Positions 47,301-60,972 are shown, counted from the first letter of the stretch. The stretch: DNA of 64,000 bases from Marisa cornuarietis (GCA_004794655.1 SMMW01000130.1:992001-1056000); one strand, 5' to 3'. Notes: a model not told the origin generated them from the letters alone. Made by a program: numbers and translations.

Positions 47301-50300
47301 CAGTGAGGATGGTGTAGACATTGAAGATATTGGGCAATGGCCGTTCTTTTGACAATGTCTTTAAAGGCTGAAAAAATAAGTAAGTCAGAGACTCAGCACA
47401 TTATGTGACTTAGCAGTCATCCATTTACCTAAATAACCCATATACAAAGTAACAAGTCACTGACACTAGACTGAGCAGTCATCTACCTAAATAACCCATT
47501 TATAATGCTACATGTTATTTGACTGAGCAGTCATCTACCTACCTAAATAACCCATATACCACATAACAAATTATCTGACTGAGCAGTCATTCATCTACCT
47601 AACCAAGACAGACCATGTAACAAACCCTGGTAGCCATTACCTTTGCAAATGATTATGCACTTTTTGCACTTTGTAAGAAAATAAGAAAACTTCACTCCTC
47701 CATAGCCGCCAATTCAAACCTACTGCATTCTCTGTCTGTAATCGCATCTCTCTCACACCAAGGTTAGTCTAATGGTGCAAATACGGAGGAATGGGTGTCC
47801 TGGTTTTAGATTTCATCTCAGGCATTTTTATTTTGTTTTATATTCTGCATGTTGCAATTATTAACAAAACTGGCTTCTCTATGATGCTAAAGCCTTAGTT
47901 ACTGGCTCTATGATGTTACCTTAGTTACTGGCTCTATCATGTCAGACCCTTAGCTACTGGCTCTTATATGATGCTAAAGCCTTAGTTACTGGCTCTTCTA
48001 TAATGTCAGTTACTGGTGCTTCTATGATGTCAGTTACTGGTTCTTCTATGATGTTACCTTAGTTACTGTCTCCTCTATGATGCTTAGTTACTGGCTCTAT
48101 GATGTCAGAGCCTTCGTTACTGGCTCTATGATGTCACCTTAGTTACTGGCTCCTCTATGATGTCAGAGCCTAAGTGACTGGCTCCTAAATGATGTCACCT
48201 TAGTTACTGGCTCCATGATGTCAGAGCATTAGTTACTGGGTGTATGATGTTAGAGTTTTAGTTCCTTTTTCTCTTCTTCACACAGGCAGGTAAACACGCA
48301 TGCACACATACGTGGGTTCACATTCACATAATACCTTGGAGCGTGATATAAACAAGAAGCATCCAGCCAACAAAAGTCCCTGCATGGTAGCCTGCGCATC
48401 TGAAAATTTGATGCCATCCAGATAAAGGACACTCTGGCTGTAGGCAAGAATCAAAGCGTTAAGGGCCAGGATCTTGAACATTTGAAGTGTGGTGACCAGA
48501 GTGCAGCGCCCCTGTTTGATGATGTTACAAACTGTAGACAAAAGATGAAGGTTTAAGGTGTCAGTGATGCCAGCACACTAGACTAAATACTATACTGTTC
48601 AAAGGACAATAAATAGTTCAGTTTTTTTTCATTCTTGCTTTCCTAGTTTAAAGCTACCACAAATCCCTCAAATTATTAATGGTTCAAAAGACTGTGTACA
48701 TAGGCATGTGTGTGTCTGCATGTGTAAGCAAAGAAGTTACTATAGTGGAAAAATAAATAAGAATTTTTTTCAAAGTGTGGTACATAGCCATCTGGCCATC
48801 CATTGTCAGCAACAAAGCTATCAATGTGGATGGCCTGAGCAACTCGGCTCAGATCAACCCACCGCTCATGACTGTTGATAGTTTGGAGGTAAAAGGGGAG
48901 GCTACACTGGCATCGCCTAGCCTAATGACTTGTGCCTTCTCCTCTTCCTCAATCTCCTTCAAAATGGCTGCCAATTTTTTCTGAAAATACAGAAGTAATG
49001 ACAGAAGCCATTAAATCCATTAACAATTTTACATTTATGAATGAATAAGGTTGTAAGCTGCATGACAACGAAACTGCACATTTTCTGAGATTTGAAAATA
49101 CAAATAAATGCAAGCGTGTGCCCATATGTGCACAAATACAAACGCAAGCATCTGGGCATGCACACTCACACACACACACACTCTCTCTCTCACACACACA
49201 CACATGCCATGCATGAAGTCATATGATGACTTTCAGAATTTGACTTTCAGTACCACACACAAGTCCAACATACCTGATGGGGTGGAAGTGGATCTCCTCT
49301 GGCAATTGCACGTTGCTTTGCTGCCCGCCCTGTTGGTTTACCTCGTGATAATGGAGATATTTTGTCATTAGAAGTGTGTGCATCTCCATCAACACTGGAT
49401 CCAGCCTGCAAAAAATCAAACAGCAGAGACCTCTGTGTTAAGACCTGGTCACTGCTAAAGCTTCATGGTAAATATATTATATACTTTTATGATATAAATA
49501 TATATATATATATATACACTGCACAAAAAAGTACAGATTTGTTTATAAGAACTTTTCCAAATTAATTTGTTCAGTGCGTTTCAAAAATAACTACAAACAT
49601 GGCAATCCTAAATAAACTTACATGCTAACATCCATACACACATGGACTGATATAATACACACCCATGATGAATGGTGCGGTTATGAGGGACTCTAGATGT
49701 GAGTGAGTTCACAGAAGTACTGAGGACCAGTACCAGACACAGGGGAATAAGTCAGGGTGGAAAGTTTATAGGTTGTAAATGATGGGTGTCATATGCTCAG
49801 ATCTAGATGATCTGCAGATAAGACAAGGAGCAGCATTATTCTGGATCCTTTGAAACCTATCAAGAAGATACTTGGAAATGTCAGCCAAAAGGGAATTACA
49901 ATAGTCTTCCTTGAGAATTTTGCTTGCCTCAGTCATGAGATGAATGGAACTATACCAAGTTCAAGGGAAGCAATTCTGCAGACATTAAAAATATTGTGAT
50001 GAAATGTCAAATTCTGATCAAGAGTGACACTCAAACTGCATTTCCTCCTGTGGGAAAGGGTCGATCTAGGGTCAGACATGTGAGGACCCTCAAGCCAGTA
50101 GCATCCCTTTGGAAAATCAGCTCCATGGTGGCCTCTTTGGAGTCTACGTTGGTTGGAATTTGTCAGTAGGGGGAACAGCAGTCTTCCAGGCCAGCTAGTA
50201 GCAATGCTGTCTGTGCAGTGTCACACCATGTGCATGTGTAGTTGTTAAGAGTGCACATGCCTTTTAGTTACGGAGTAAGGAATGTAGTAGTAACAGATGT

Positions 50301-53300
50301 AATGATTATTATAAATTTAATCTGTATATAACATGTGATGGATTAGCTCTGTTTTAGCTTTCAAGCCTTTTCTTTGTCCTACACAAACATTTTCTGTTAA
50401 TTCCTGTTTGACAATCTGACAGTGGTGTGTTGACCAGAGGGAGAAAAAGGAGCATCTGACTGCATGCACATCAAATAGACTTGAGGAGCGGCAGTGCCCC
50501 CTGAACCTTTGTTACTGGCAGACAAACTGCATGTACATATTTCTGCGATGTCACTCTCTTCAGCTGTCTATAAACAGGCACATAATAGAGCTTGTATTTT
50601 AGTTACTTAATAAAAAAGTTGGAGTGTGTGTGTAAAGGGGGAGGAGATTAGTGTGCATATATGTGTATTAGGGCTATGCTGAGTCTTGTGAAACTAATGT
50701 TGTGCCACATGTAAACTCTTGTAAGCATTTTCTTTTTTCTTATTCCTGTCAGGTTCCTGATATCCTCTCTGGTAGGTTGGGGTTTTAGGAAAGAACATAA
50801 AAAGAATGAACAAGTTCTTACATACAACAGATACTGTAACAACAGTTATGAGTCAGCCAGTTTTTACAAGCAATTAAAAATGTGAATGCAAAGACAGACT
50901 ACACACTGTCTTAAAAAGAACTAAACGATGTTGATGAACTGTCATGCACACCACATTCATCTTACCTCCTCTTTCCTTGATTTCTTTTTTTCGGGCAGTC
51001 GCTCTGGGGCATTAGCTAACAAGGCCACACCTAGAACACAAAAGAAGGACGCAGCATATATTTTGTTGAAGCACACACCAATGCTTTGTGTATTCTCTTA
51101 AAACAATTCACAATTTAAAGAAAACTCAGTTTAAGTCTTATTTATCAAGGTAGCAAAAAAGTCTTACACCACCAAAAACAAAATGTCCAACAGTCTTTGT
51201 AGTACTTACCAACATCAGCATGTTTAAGCGCACCAACATCGTTCGTACCATCACCACACATAAGAGTTATGTGTCCTTGGGCTTTAAGCATTGTGATGAT
51301 CAGCTCCTACCAATCGTGAGGAGGAAACATAAGGAAAAAAAAAACTGACTTAATGAAGATACCATGCAATCACAAGGCTGCAGACCGCATTTGTTCTGAT
51401 GGCATTCACCTTCTTTTCAACATTAGTGGCCACACTAGGTGGTAATGCAATGAACTCTTTGCTTTGAGATCTACTTCCATTATTATTGTTTCCGTATTTT
51501 TTTTTATTGAATCAGCGTTTGATGATAGGATAAAGCACTATATAGATCAACTTTACTATTTTTATTATTAATTGGCACAATGCTACATAATGCTACTTGT
51601 ATAGGAGCATAAAGAGAAATCCCACTACATGTACAGAGCCATATCAAACGATGTTATAACTCACCTTCTGTTTGGGTGCTACCCTGGCAAACACTCTGGT
51701 ATTAGGCAGGAGTAACTGCATAAGCTTTGGTTTAGACTGGAGAAAGGTCAGTGCCTGAAAGATGTCAATAAAGTGTCACTATATCAACAGACAAATACTA
51801 AAGTGCACCTGCACCAGTAAAGTGTCACTATTTCAATAGATAAATACTAAAATGTAGCTATACTAGTAAATCAGCTGCCTTCACATCCCCCTCCTCCCCT
51901 ATGAAATGACTACATTGGAGTTGAAAATGTGAATGTTATAGCAGACTGACTTTACAAAAAGGTCGAGATTATAGTTGAAGACAAAATGGGAATTCACAAA
52001 ACAAGAATAACTAGATATCAAATGCCTACACACTCACCTCCCCTGTGAGACAGAGATCATAGACAGGCAAAAACTCTTTGCGGAAATTTCGGGGTTCCAG
52101 AGGAAGTAACACAGTGTCATCAATGGACTGCCAGTGCCATTCAGAATCTATTTAGTGACCAGAATTAACATTTTCAGGCCACGGTGTAAACAGAAACTTC
52201 TAGAAACTAAGCAGATTATTAAACAGGACTTTGTAAGACTTTATGTGTTAAAAGAACACGATACAGTCCTTGAGGAAAAACAAGTATTAATAATCTTTGT
52301 GCTACATAACACCCACAGCCATTGCTTTATACTACAGCCTTTCAACATGATTATCTTGCTGCTTTCTATTTTGATGCTTTTGAAAACATCTCCCATTCAT
52401 GGAGCTTGTCTGTCCCCTAGGCAAGAGGCAGGTGCAGCATTAGGTATCTTGTCTATCATTGTTCAAAGGCCGACTTTGTGTAGGTGTTTTTTTTCATTTT
52501 GAGGATTTATTTCATATCGCTCAAATGTAAAAGAAGTAGAACTGTTTATAAACACATTCAACAGCAATGATCGTTGACTCGATTGTTGTCATGAACCACA
52601 ACACAGTTGTTAACATGTAGATGCTAAGATGTTGATCCACAGCTGGTAGCATGTTGATACAGTCATTAACATATTGATATACAGTTGCTAACACCATGAT
52701 ACACAGTTGCTAACACCATGATACACAGTCACTAACGACACACATTCCCTAACATACACATCTTGATACAGTCAGTGTTAACATATCAATACACAGTTGG
52801 TGGTTAGCATATCAATACTTTTCAAAATTGATAATGTGAAATGTTTCATTTACCTATACAGTTTTTAGATACAAACAAGATTTTACACCAGTGACAGAGG
52901 ACTAACCTAGGATGTTGGGTGGTGTGAGAATTAGTGTCACATCCTTCTTGCTCATTCGTAATTCGCGAGCGACATGACATGCTGTTAGTGGATTGTCGCC
53001 TGTGATCATCGCCACCTGCAGACATCATCACCACCATCATCCTCAATTGTTGATAATAAAAACCAAGGAGAGAAACACTGTCATGTTATTATTGACAATA
53101 ACCACATCATTACCTCATGTGAATAAACATGAAGACAAGGATTAAACCTTAAAAAGCACTACAGCTGGAAGGGACTGACTCACATAATGGGAGGAGTGTT
53201 GCACTTCCCTAATGGCAGCCTTGGAGTCCACCTTGAGGGGACAAGAGATGATGACAAAGCCAGCAAACTGCAGCTCACATTCCACATCACCTCGCACCAG

Positions 53301-56300
53301 TTCACGTACCTGCAAAGTTAGAGGCCATTTGCGGGTGAATTTTCAAGTCTACAGGCTGGGTAAGATGTAGGCTGGATCTCTGGACTATCAAGTCTACATA
53401 CAGGATAAGATGTAGGCTGGCCTTTATCTCTATAAACTGTAACACTTGTTCTCATCCCTGCTACTTCCACTTCAAAGAATATTACATGCATTTAAATACA
53501 AAGTTTGTCCTAATGGTAACTCCCTTTCATACTTTTGTCTTGGTAATGGTGTAAGGTATAAACATGAAATGAACAACAGGTATGAGTATGAAGTGAACAA
53601 AAGTGTGAGTATGAAGTGAAGGACGGGCATAAATATGTTTAACACTATAGTCAAAGGTTCCAAAGTGTAAACAAACAGCAGTGATGTTGTAAGGAAAACG
53701 AGGTCTTCTGGTAGAAATGAACACTATGTTATACTCACACATACTTCTTCTGCATTATCCTGCTGCACTGAACTGATACATTCTTGTTCCTATCAAAAGT
53801 AGTTCACCCTGTAAACCATCTTACCTGCTGGTGTGAAAGATTTCCTATATGCTTGTATCCCAGTGCAAGGATGCGAGCTCCACGGCGTGCCATGGCTAAA
53901 TAAACTTCTTCATAGTTGTCAGGTATGGCGCTAAACTGCACAATATTGATAATAATATAATAATGACAACATTGTTATGGACTGTCAATGTGCAACAAAA
54001 TATTGTTATGGATTGTCAATGTACAACAAAACAGCACCAAACAAAGTAATGCTAAAACTTAAAAGAACTTTAGAAAAAGACAAGCACATTGTTGGACCTT
54101 TTCATTTTAAAGCCAAGAATACTTACATTCCTTTTTCATGCTATAGTATCATTTCTCTTTTTGTATAAATTTGAATATGTGGAGACCATATCTCTACAGA
54201 CATTACTGATGAACAGTAAATATCAATTGCAGACATTTACCATGTCTTTAAGGGTTTCTGGAGCACCCTTAACAGTTGCCAGGTATTCTGTTTCTGTGCT
54301 TCCAGCAGGTGTGTGGCCAACGATGACAGACATACGCTTGAGAGCACTTGAAAAGTGGAAACGGTGATAGATCTTAAGGCCACTTCCTCTGCCTTTCATG
54401 GGAACTACTGCCTCCCCTGAAAAAGTTCCAATACACAGTGCACCAAACATGCAGACTGCTCCACGAAAATTAAGTACGCCAGCCATAAAAGAAGCAAATA
54501 AAACCAAGAGACAGATATAGCAAAACACACACACACACACATACAAAAACAGAAAATGATGAACGACAAATGCAAATGAAAATGCAAAACGATGACAAAA
54601 ATGACAAAATCACACTAATGACAAATGTGGATGTAGCACACCTGCAAATGAAAGAAGCAAGATATTCCACCTTTTAAAATCTACCTTTTGTAAGAGTCCA
54701 CTCAACAGCTTTCAGTGTGGCCTTCTCTAGGGGATCACCCACCATCTCATCTTCCAGCTGCACTAGGGAGTGGCATGTGGCTAGTACCTGGATGGTTGTC
54801 AAGGGCGCTTCTGATGTTGCCTTGATCTCTGTTCCCTCCCTTTGTGAAATAAGTTAGTTAAATTCTTTTAGATTCTTTCATAGCCGAGGTGCTCTGAGAG
54901 AGAGAGAGAGCAAATGAATGAACAAAGAACTTTACTGGCCCATATTACAAGGTCATGACTCCTGCAAGTATTTACAAAACGTACAAGAAAGTAGCCATAA
55001 TACAGTCAGAAACTTGCAGTTATTTGCAGAACATTGTTGCGTAGCACTAAAGTCTTAAAATATAAAGTGCTGTGCTACATATTATTGCTCTACTACTCCT
55101 GCTAAGTACCAAGGTTATATTAATTTAATTTACTAAGCAAGAAAGAGAACAATTATAAACAAAAGCAGTAGTAACATACTTTAGTGTTTACTTTGAGTTC
55201 ACATGTATTTTGTTTATTTTTACAAAGCATGAAAGCATTTGGACTATACAACTGCTGGTAATCTGAGATAGAGATTAGCCCGAATTTAAACAGCTGCTAT
55301 TATTGTTATGGACATGTGCACATGGATAAGCATGCAAAAAAAATATATCTTACCCAATGCCAGCAATGCCCTCTACAACCAAGTCGTCACTGGTCAGTGT
55401 GCCTGTTTTATCAAAGCAGCAAATGTCTATCTTGCCAGCAAAAGGGATTCTGAAAGGCTCTGTGCAGTAGACATCTACAACACAAACAGGAAACTGAACA
55501 TCATTTTTTTTTTCAGCTTATCTGATGATACAAGAATGCATTCAAATGTTTGTACAGTCTTGGAGACAGCTAAAACTTTCAAATTCCCATGTAATGTGTA
55601 GTGAATGTTCTACTGTGGTGAACATTCACATGACCTTAAACAAGCTTTTCATCAATTTGAAGCGGCTCATCTCGTAAGATTTTAGAAATTTTTAAGTGTG
55701 CTCTAATTACCAACAAATCATGTACTTTAAAATAAAAAATGGCATAGTTTACTAATTAAAAAAAAAGAACTTTTTAAACACTAAGTTAACTGCAAAATCA
55801 TTTTCAAATGTTTGAGACAAACTAATGACAGGAGGATGTTTAATTACTTCTTGACTCAGTTATCCTCTAATCTCTTGCAATACAGATTCATGAATGGTTC
55901 ATTAACCTCACAACGCACATAATTTGGTGAGAGCCAGCAAAGATGTGTTCACAGCCAATGAAAGCTCAATAGGTAGCTCAGGGGGAACTACTGATGTCAG
56001 AATGAGAGTGCATTCCAAGAACAACTTGTAGCGATTGCGACTTGGGTTCTCTGTACCTGATCAGTTCACAAACAAAGTAATAACTGTGACAAGAATTTAT
56101 TTTTTTAAATTCTACTAATTATACTGCTGAAAAAATTCCACTATTTATGTTGGTAAGAAGTTCTTCTATTCACATCACTAAGAAATTCCACTATTTGCAT
56201 TGCTGAAACATTATATTTTTGTTGTCAATACAGTTGTGATAAGTGATAGACAATTCAAACACAATAAAGCAATGCAACCCAGCTAGGAAAGAACTAAGAG

Positions 56301-59246
56301 AAATTTGTTGCTGAAGGCAAACAATGTCTATCATACCTTTGATCCAAACATAAGCTGCTGCAATTATGGCAAAAACCAACAGGAACATGATGAAGAAGAA
56401 AGTCTCCAGATTGTTGGCTGTAACTCGTTTCACACCGAAGAGGATTGTACGTAGTAGTTTTCCCTGTGATGTGTTGAAACTGTGCCTCAGAACGTAGGCT
56501 ATGCAGCCATTGTCACTTGCTGTGATTGGAAGATTTCCCAATTATACTTTTGCATTTCCAGTCTGATTTCAACTAGCTAAAACTCGAAGATTGCTCAGGG
56601 TTATGAGTATACTTTTGCATTTCCAATCTGAAACTTATAAGCCAGGGGACTAAAGATCAAATGCCAAAGCCTTGATAACAATAAACAGTTTGTGCTTTCT
56701 GTTCTTTTTCATGGCATTTTCAGTTGCCAGCAATTACTGAATAACCTCACCTATTCTATGGATGACTGAAGGATCACACTGTAACCTGATTGTATCATGA
56801 ATTTTTAGTTTTTAATCAGGACTAGAGTTGTGCTAGTGTATTGCTCGGTGGCATTTTAGTGCAAACTCTTTTAGGATTTCAAGGGCAAAGAAGGAGAAAC
56901 TAAATGTTTAGTTATAATATGCAGAATCCTCAAGTTAAAAAAAAAGAAAAAGAAAAAAGAAAACCTTATTAGTGTTTTGTGTGTGCGTGTGTGTGTGTTA
57001 GTTATACAGACAAACCAGCAGAGCTCTATCATTTCATGTTAATACAATGTCAGCATTATTCATCAAATTTATTTATTTGTGAACTCTTAATTTTGTGCTG
57101 TGTACTTTCATAAATTTCTGAATGCTTTATTGTTGTAAATGGCATGTATAGCACAATCAACTGTAAATTTAACAAATGTGTGAGTTTATTCATGTACTTA
57201 ATGGAATGTCGAGATGTAGATGGGCAGAAGGTAGGATTTGTGTTACTCGAAAGGTTAGGCTGATTAGGGCTAAGCTTAAGTATGGGAATTAAAGCTTTTA
57301 AAATGGTAGTGATATGCTTTTGACAATGTAAAAATTTTAAAATATTTTATGTCAAATTTAAAAAAAATGGTGGTTTTGTAAGAAATTTGACTCGCAGATG
57401 AGTAAGTTTCTAATTTGGGGGAAATACATAAGTGTGTCATTTGCTTCTGTGACTGTGTGATATGTGTTGTCTGCTGTGAATGTGTGATATATGTGCATAA
57501 GTGTGTGTTATCTGTTTGTGTGTATGTGTGTGCATGAGAGTATATTTTCCATTCTGTGCATGCATGTATATGTGAGTTGTCTGTTGTCTGTATGCATATT
57601 TGTGAATGTTGTGTATGTTTTATGATAGAAGCTGGTGTTGATATAATGAAGAAAGTGCTTTGTATGTCTGTAGCAGATGACCATGGAACAATGCAGGTGA
57701 GCAAAGACTACCTTTCAAGCCAGGGCCAGACTTGTTTGGTGGCGTGTGTTGCACAACCTTGGTTCCACCAAACAACACATGCAGTTTCCCATCAGACTCC
57801 AATTCCAGCACATGGCTGCCCTGCAGGTTCTCAACAGGCTCCTGATACAGATATGCAAAGTGAGTCATGCTTTTATCAGCACCCTCAAAATGCTATCATT
57901 CTGCCTCATCTTCCCAGTTCTGTTTTCTCAGTGAGTATACCAGAGAAGAAGTAAAAAGAGAAATTACACAGAAGCACCTGCATTTTTTGTTTCAGTTATT
58001 CACATCCATTGTATGCATGTGCATGAGTGTAATTAAAACATGTGTGTTTAAAACATGAGTGTGTTTCACACAATAGCCTGCTTTTCCTAACCTTCATAAC
58101 AGGCACTGACTCTCCTGTCAACATAGACTCATCCACAATGCAGGGTCCCCGCAACAGCAGCATGTCACAAGGAACTATCTTATCTTCTTGAGAACGAACT
58201 GCATCATATTGAAAAATGAATGAGTCAATTTTCCCTCTAAGAAACATCATGCAAAAACTTGTCTATAGCAGTAATGACAGGCATGTAGAAAACATCTCCA
58301 AATAAAAGTTAACTCCTATAGGTGCCATAGAGTAAACATGCCTACCACAGCCAAGATGTTGACAAAACTTTTCTAACAATGACTCTCCTCCCTCCTTTAA
58401 TTCTGTTGCCTAAGGTCTTGGTTCAGGAGGCAATCAAACTAAACAATGGGTTTCATGTCAAATCATATGTCTGTATGGTCTGTACAGTTTAGCAAAAGAA
58501 GTCTTTTTATTAAAGTTGTCCATGTAGCTGATCAGCTTATTAAAGAGTGGATTTTGAATTCTCCACCGCTTACAGAATTGTAAAGGGACGAAGTTAATGA
58601 TTTCTATTATTAACTCTCACCAATAGATACAATGTCACCCGGAATCAGTGTGTCTGTCATTACTTTAATCCACTTCCTGTTTCGATACACCTGAAGAAAG
58701 AACCAAGTTTTCTGCTCAATTTACAGGAAAAAATAAACAACATTGTTTTGGGTTTTTTGTGTGTGTTAAAATCATCACATATCATGCATGTGTGCACACT
58801 TTGTCTGAAGATGAGATTTTTTTAAAATTTAATTTATTGCTGTGTATCCTGAACTTAAGGAACTCCACAGATGTAAAAGGCTATGTATTATAAAGAAAAC
58901 CTGTTCAAAAAGATAGTACTAATTTTAATCAAAAACAGCACCTGAAATTAAATGTTAATAAAGAACACATAAATATATTAGGTAACTACAATACACAAAG
59001 ATTGATACTGTAATATATAACCTAGAAAAGGCTGTCTGTAACTGAATAAGGTAAGGTTTATAACTTACCTAAAATAATCAAATAATCTACCTGAATAAGG
59101 TAAGGTTTGTTGCCCATTTTCCGAATCTCTGCCATATTCCGCAGCTGCTGCTGCACAAGCGTCGCTTCAAATGCAATCAACATGAAGAGTGTGAAGACAC
59201 TGTAATACCAATATTCATCCAGGCACCAAAGTCCCACACAGAACAC
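38354..59246 (-). CDS. ATP13A1: P5A-type ATPase (ATP13A1/Spf1 orthologue), 23 exons, N-terminus missing
   Basis: Exons (each start-end, minus): 59246-59091, 58690-58621, 58198-58092, 57841-57712, 56519-56337, 56056-55919, 55474-55354, 54839-54685, 54416-54241, 53935-53825, 53309-53184, 53015-52907, 52147-52038, 51754-51665, 51306-51210, 51030-50966, 49405-49274, 48980-48863, 48531-48335, 47367-47228, 46602-46488, 45848-45705, 38464-38354. All join in phase: 966 codons plus TGA. The product is an ER P-type ATPase that removes mislocalised transmembrane helices. Seen: LTGES, the P5A signature PPELP, phosphorylation loop CFDKTGTLT (Asp codon 55412-55410), [23 protein letters not shown], and C-terminal membrane helices. 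Vertebrate ATP13A1 has about 1200 residues, so roughly 235 N-terminal residues are absent; I found no matching exon up to 64000. The last exon is 7.2 kb away, beyond a transposon cluster. Confidence 0.95.
38585..39350. mobile_element. Inverted-repeat element A (about 0.75 kb)
   Basis: The left end carries CTTTCTTCGAGTACTTACC then AGATGACATGACTATAT; the right end carries the reverse complement (motif ACCAGATGACATGAC at 38626-38640, inverted at 39320-39334). The inverted similarity continues inward for about 100 bp, including GAGATGGAGCCTAAACAGAA on the left and its complement near 39265-39285. It has no plausible transposase and looks like a non-autonomous DNA transposon in the last intron of the P5A ATPase gene. 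It includes a short GT repeat at about 38926-38945. Confidence 0.6.
39485..39770. mobile_element. Inverted-repeat element B (about 0.28 kb, MITE-like)
   Basis: The same terminal motif occurs at 39520-39534 and inverted at 39717-39731. The inverted ends extend outward: ACCATTTTTGG, then TTTCTTTCTTCGAGTACTT, on the left and the complement through CCACCAAAAATTG on the right. The interior, from CTCTAGCTACCTCAAATCCA to CACTCCAGT-type text, matches in inverted orientation the right end of element C (45470-45587), so B looks like an internal-deletion derivative of C. Confidence 0.6.
39780..45615. mobile_element. Inverted-repeat element C (about 5.8 kb), unclassified
   Basis: It is bounded by the terminal motif at 39788-39802 and its inverse at 45588-45602, with flanking TTCTTCGTACTGTACC on the left and GGTATAGTACAAAGAAG on the right. 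The interior is clearly more GC- and CpG-rich than the surrounding intron, especially 42900-43700. No frame gives a recognisable transposase, integrase or RT. It contains a segment at 43688-43800 that is the inverse of the left part of element A, a LINE 3' end at 42309-42672, and near the right end a frame with CQYCAYES...GLTRHIQ resembling a C2H2 finger. It is a composite or decayed autonomous partner of A and B. Confidence 0.5.
42309..42672 (-). mobile_element. L2-like LINE 3' end (about 0.36 kb)
   Basis: On the minus strand this is the last few dozen codons, 3' UTR and ATT tail of the LINE intact at 32677-36190 (shared landmarks: AGTGAAGATTTTTATAGCGC, GAGCATGCTCTTAGCGCTTA, GAAGAGGTGCGTTTTCAGTG). 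It is inserted inside element C. Confidence 0.9.
46084..46106. repeat. (CA)n microsatellite
   Basis: Eleven CA units upstream (in transcript sense) of ATPase exon 45848-45705. Confidence 0.8.
47395..47610. repeat. Minisatellite of about 60 bp, three to four copies
   Basis: The phrase GACTGAGCAGTCATCTACCT followed by AAATAACCCATATA recurs about every 60 bp in the P5A ATPase intron between exons 48335 and 47367. Copies differ by small indels. Confidence 0.75.
47865..48260. repeat. Minisatellite of about 30 bp, a dozen or more copies
   Basis: Imperfect repeats built on TTAGTTACTGGCTCTATGAT followed by GTCAGAGCC or GTTACC. Unit length varies by deletion of the TCAGAGCC part. It lies in the same ATPase intron as the array at 47395 and ends about 75 bp before exon 48335-48531. 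Confidence 0.85.
49768..49914 (-). mobile_element. Old L2/CR1-like reverse transcriptase remnant
   Basis: The minus strand, read 49914 to 49768, gives [17 protein letters not shown] and then [12 protein letters not shown]...HMTPIIYNL. This is the conserved C-terminal part of the RT seen at 35469-35600 in the intact copy, but strongly diverged, so it belongs to an older, different family. It lies in the ATPase intron between exons 51030-50966 and 49405-49274. Confidence 0.7.
52580..52815. repeat. Minisatellite of about 25 bp (ACACAGTTGCTAACA units)
   Basis: Irregular repeats with ATGATACACAGTTGCTAACACC twice in perfect tandem and further degenerate units on both sides, in the ATPase intron between exons 53015-52907 and 52147-52038. 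Confidence 0.75.
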
Positions 59247-59960
59247 CTATATCACATATCAAAACAATGAAAGACATGGGGTTTTCAGCTGAAACCCTAT
59301 AGCTGTTATTGACCTAAATAAGGAACGAGATCTGGAACTTAATTCATTTTTCAGGGTAAAACTTATTCGTACTTGTACTTTTATTTAACATATTTCTCCT
59401 GACATAAAATTTGCATAAGTAGTAAAGTATTGCCTAAATTTAAAAAAGCTTGATTATTTGCAAAAGTCTGCATGCTATTACAAACATAGTGCACAATGGA
59501 CAATAGACGTAATGGACAGCTTTACAAATTATTGACATTGCAAGTTCTTATTATAAAAGTAATAAAGAAATAGAAATAGCAAACATCCAAGACTAACTAT
59601 AAAAACAGCATGTTATGATATTTTTCATGAAAAGCATTAACTTGATTTTTGTTTTTTTAATCTATTTCCTTAGTATAAAATTTTAAAAAGCTAAAATAAT
59701 AGTGGACTGAAAATCCCTTAACTTTATTAAGTATTTTACTTTGCAGAAAAATCAGTTACATTTCAAATTCCGAAATACAAATGCTTAAAAATGGACAAGT
59801 ACATGCTCCTGCACACACTTAACCCGCTTAGACCTGGGTAAAATCTGACCTGACCTTTGGAAGCCAGGGTTAAAATTAGAAGCGGTGATGGCAAAACGGG
59901 GTCTGGTTTGTTTTATTTTACTGTTTCTTTAATTTTTGACATAGATCAAGAAACCTATAT

Positions 59961-60590
59961 ATTTTTGGAAAGGAAAAAGCTTGAACTTTGCAATAAAAAT
60001 AATATCAGCTGTCTATCTTCACTCTGGTGCCAGCAATAATCCAAAAATATTCACAGTTCACATGCTCACAACATTCACAAAAAATAAACTTTCACTTTTA
60101 AACTGCTGTACAAGTTCAAATTTTAATGTCATTTGTCCAAAACACACAGAAAACTATTTACAGAGCATGTGTAGATAAGATGAAGTTCAGCTATAGTACC
60201 TGACACAGCTACCAAGGCACAATTTTTACATAATCAAGCAATACCTATAAATTGTTATGAACAAATACCATAGGGGGGTTACGTTTGTTTTCATCATTGC
60301 TGGCCACAGGAACACATTAGAACAACAAACCAATTTATTTTTTGAAAAGAAAAAGCTTGAACTTTGAAATAAAAGGAAAGACAATGCCCTACCTTCATTG
60401 TGGTGCCAGCAGTAATCCAAGAAATGTCACAGTTTACACGTTAAGCACATTCATGGTACACAAAATTTCACTTGAAAATCCTGTCCATGTCCACATATTA
60501 TTGTGAATGGTCCAAAATACAAAGACAATTATTCACATAGCATGTGTAGACAATGTGCAGTTCAACTGTGGTACTTGACACAGCATGTGT
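59961..60590. repeat. Two diverged copies of a roughly 250-bp repeat module
   Basis: Copy 1 (about 59961-60222) and copy 2 (about 60336-60590) share GGAAAAAGCTTGAACTTTG, then CTTCAYTSTGGTGCCAGCAR, then a GTACYTGACACAG end. A partial third copy (TTTACTCCGGTGCCAG through the CTATTTACAC stretches) lies at about 61484-61640. Origin unknown; it may be the 3' region of the piggyBac element that lies upstream on the minus strand. Confidence 0.6.
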
Positions 60591-60972
60591 AGACAATGTG
60601 CAGCTCAACTGTGGTACTTGACACAACATGTGTAGACAATGTGCAGTTCAACTGTGGTACTTGACACAGCATGTGTACACAATGTGCAGTTCAACTGTGG
60701 TACTTGACACAGCATGTGTACACAATGTGCAGTTCAACTATGGTACTTGACACAGCATAGGTACACAATGTGCAGTTCAACTGTGGTACATGACACAGCA
60801 TGTGTACACAATGTGCAGTTCAACTGTGGTACATGACACAGCATGTGTACACAATGTGCAGTTCAACTGTGGTACTTGACACAGCGTGCACACAATGTGC
60901 AGTTCAACTGTGGTACTTGACACAGCATAGGTAGACAATGTGCAGTTCAACTGTGGTACTTGACACAGCAGC
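60539..60972. repeat. 43-bp minisatellite, about ten copies
   Basis: Unit CAGCATGTGTAGACAATGTG followed by CAGTTCAACTGTGGTACTTGACA; copies are highly alike with a few substitutions (TAGAC to TACAC, TTGAC to ATGAC) and one 2-bp deletion. It clearly grew from the end of the second 250-bp module, which supplies the first unit. Confidence 0.92.

Noticed and set aside
60539..60972. Regular 43-bp repeats resembling a CRISPR array
   Set aside because: The whole unit repeats with no unique spacers, and the setting is an animal genome; it is a minisatellite.
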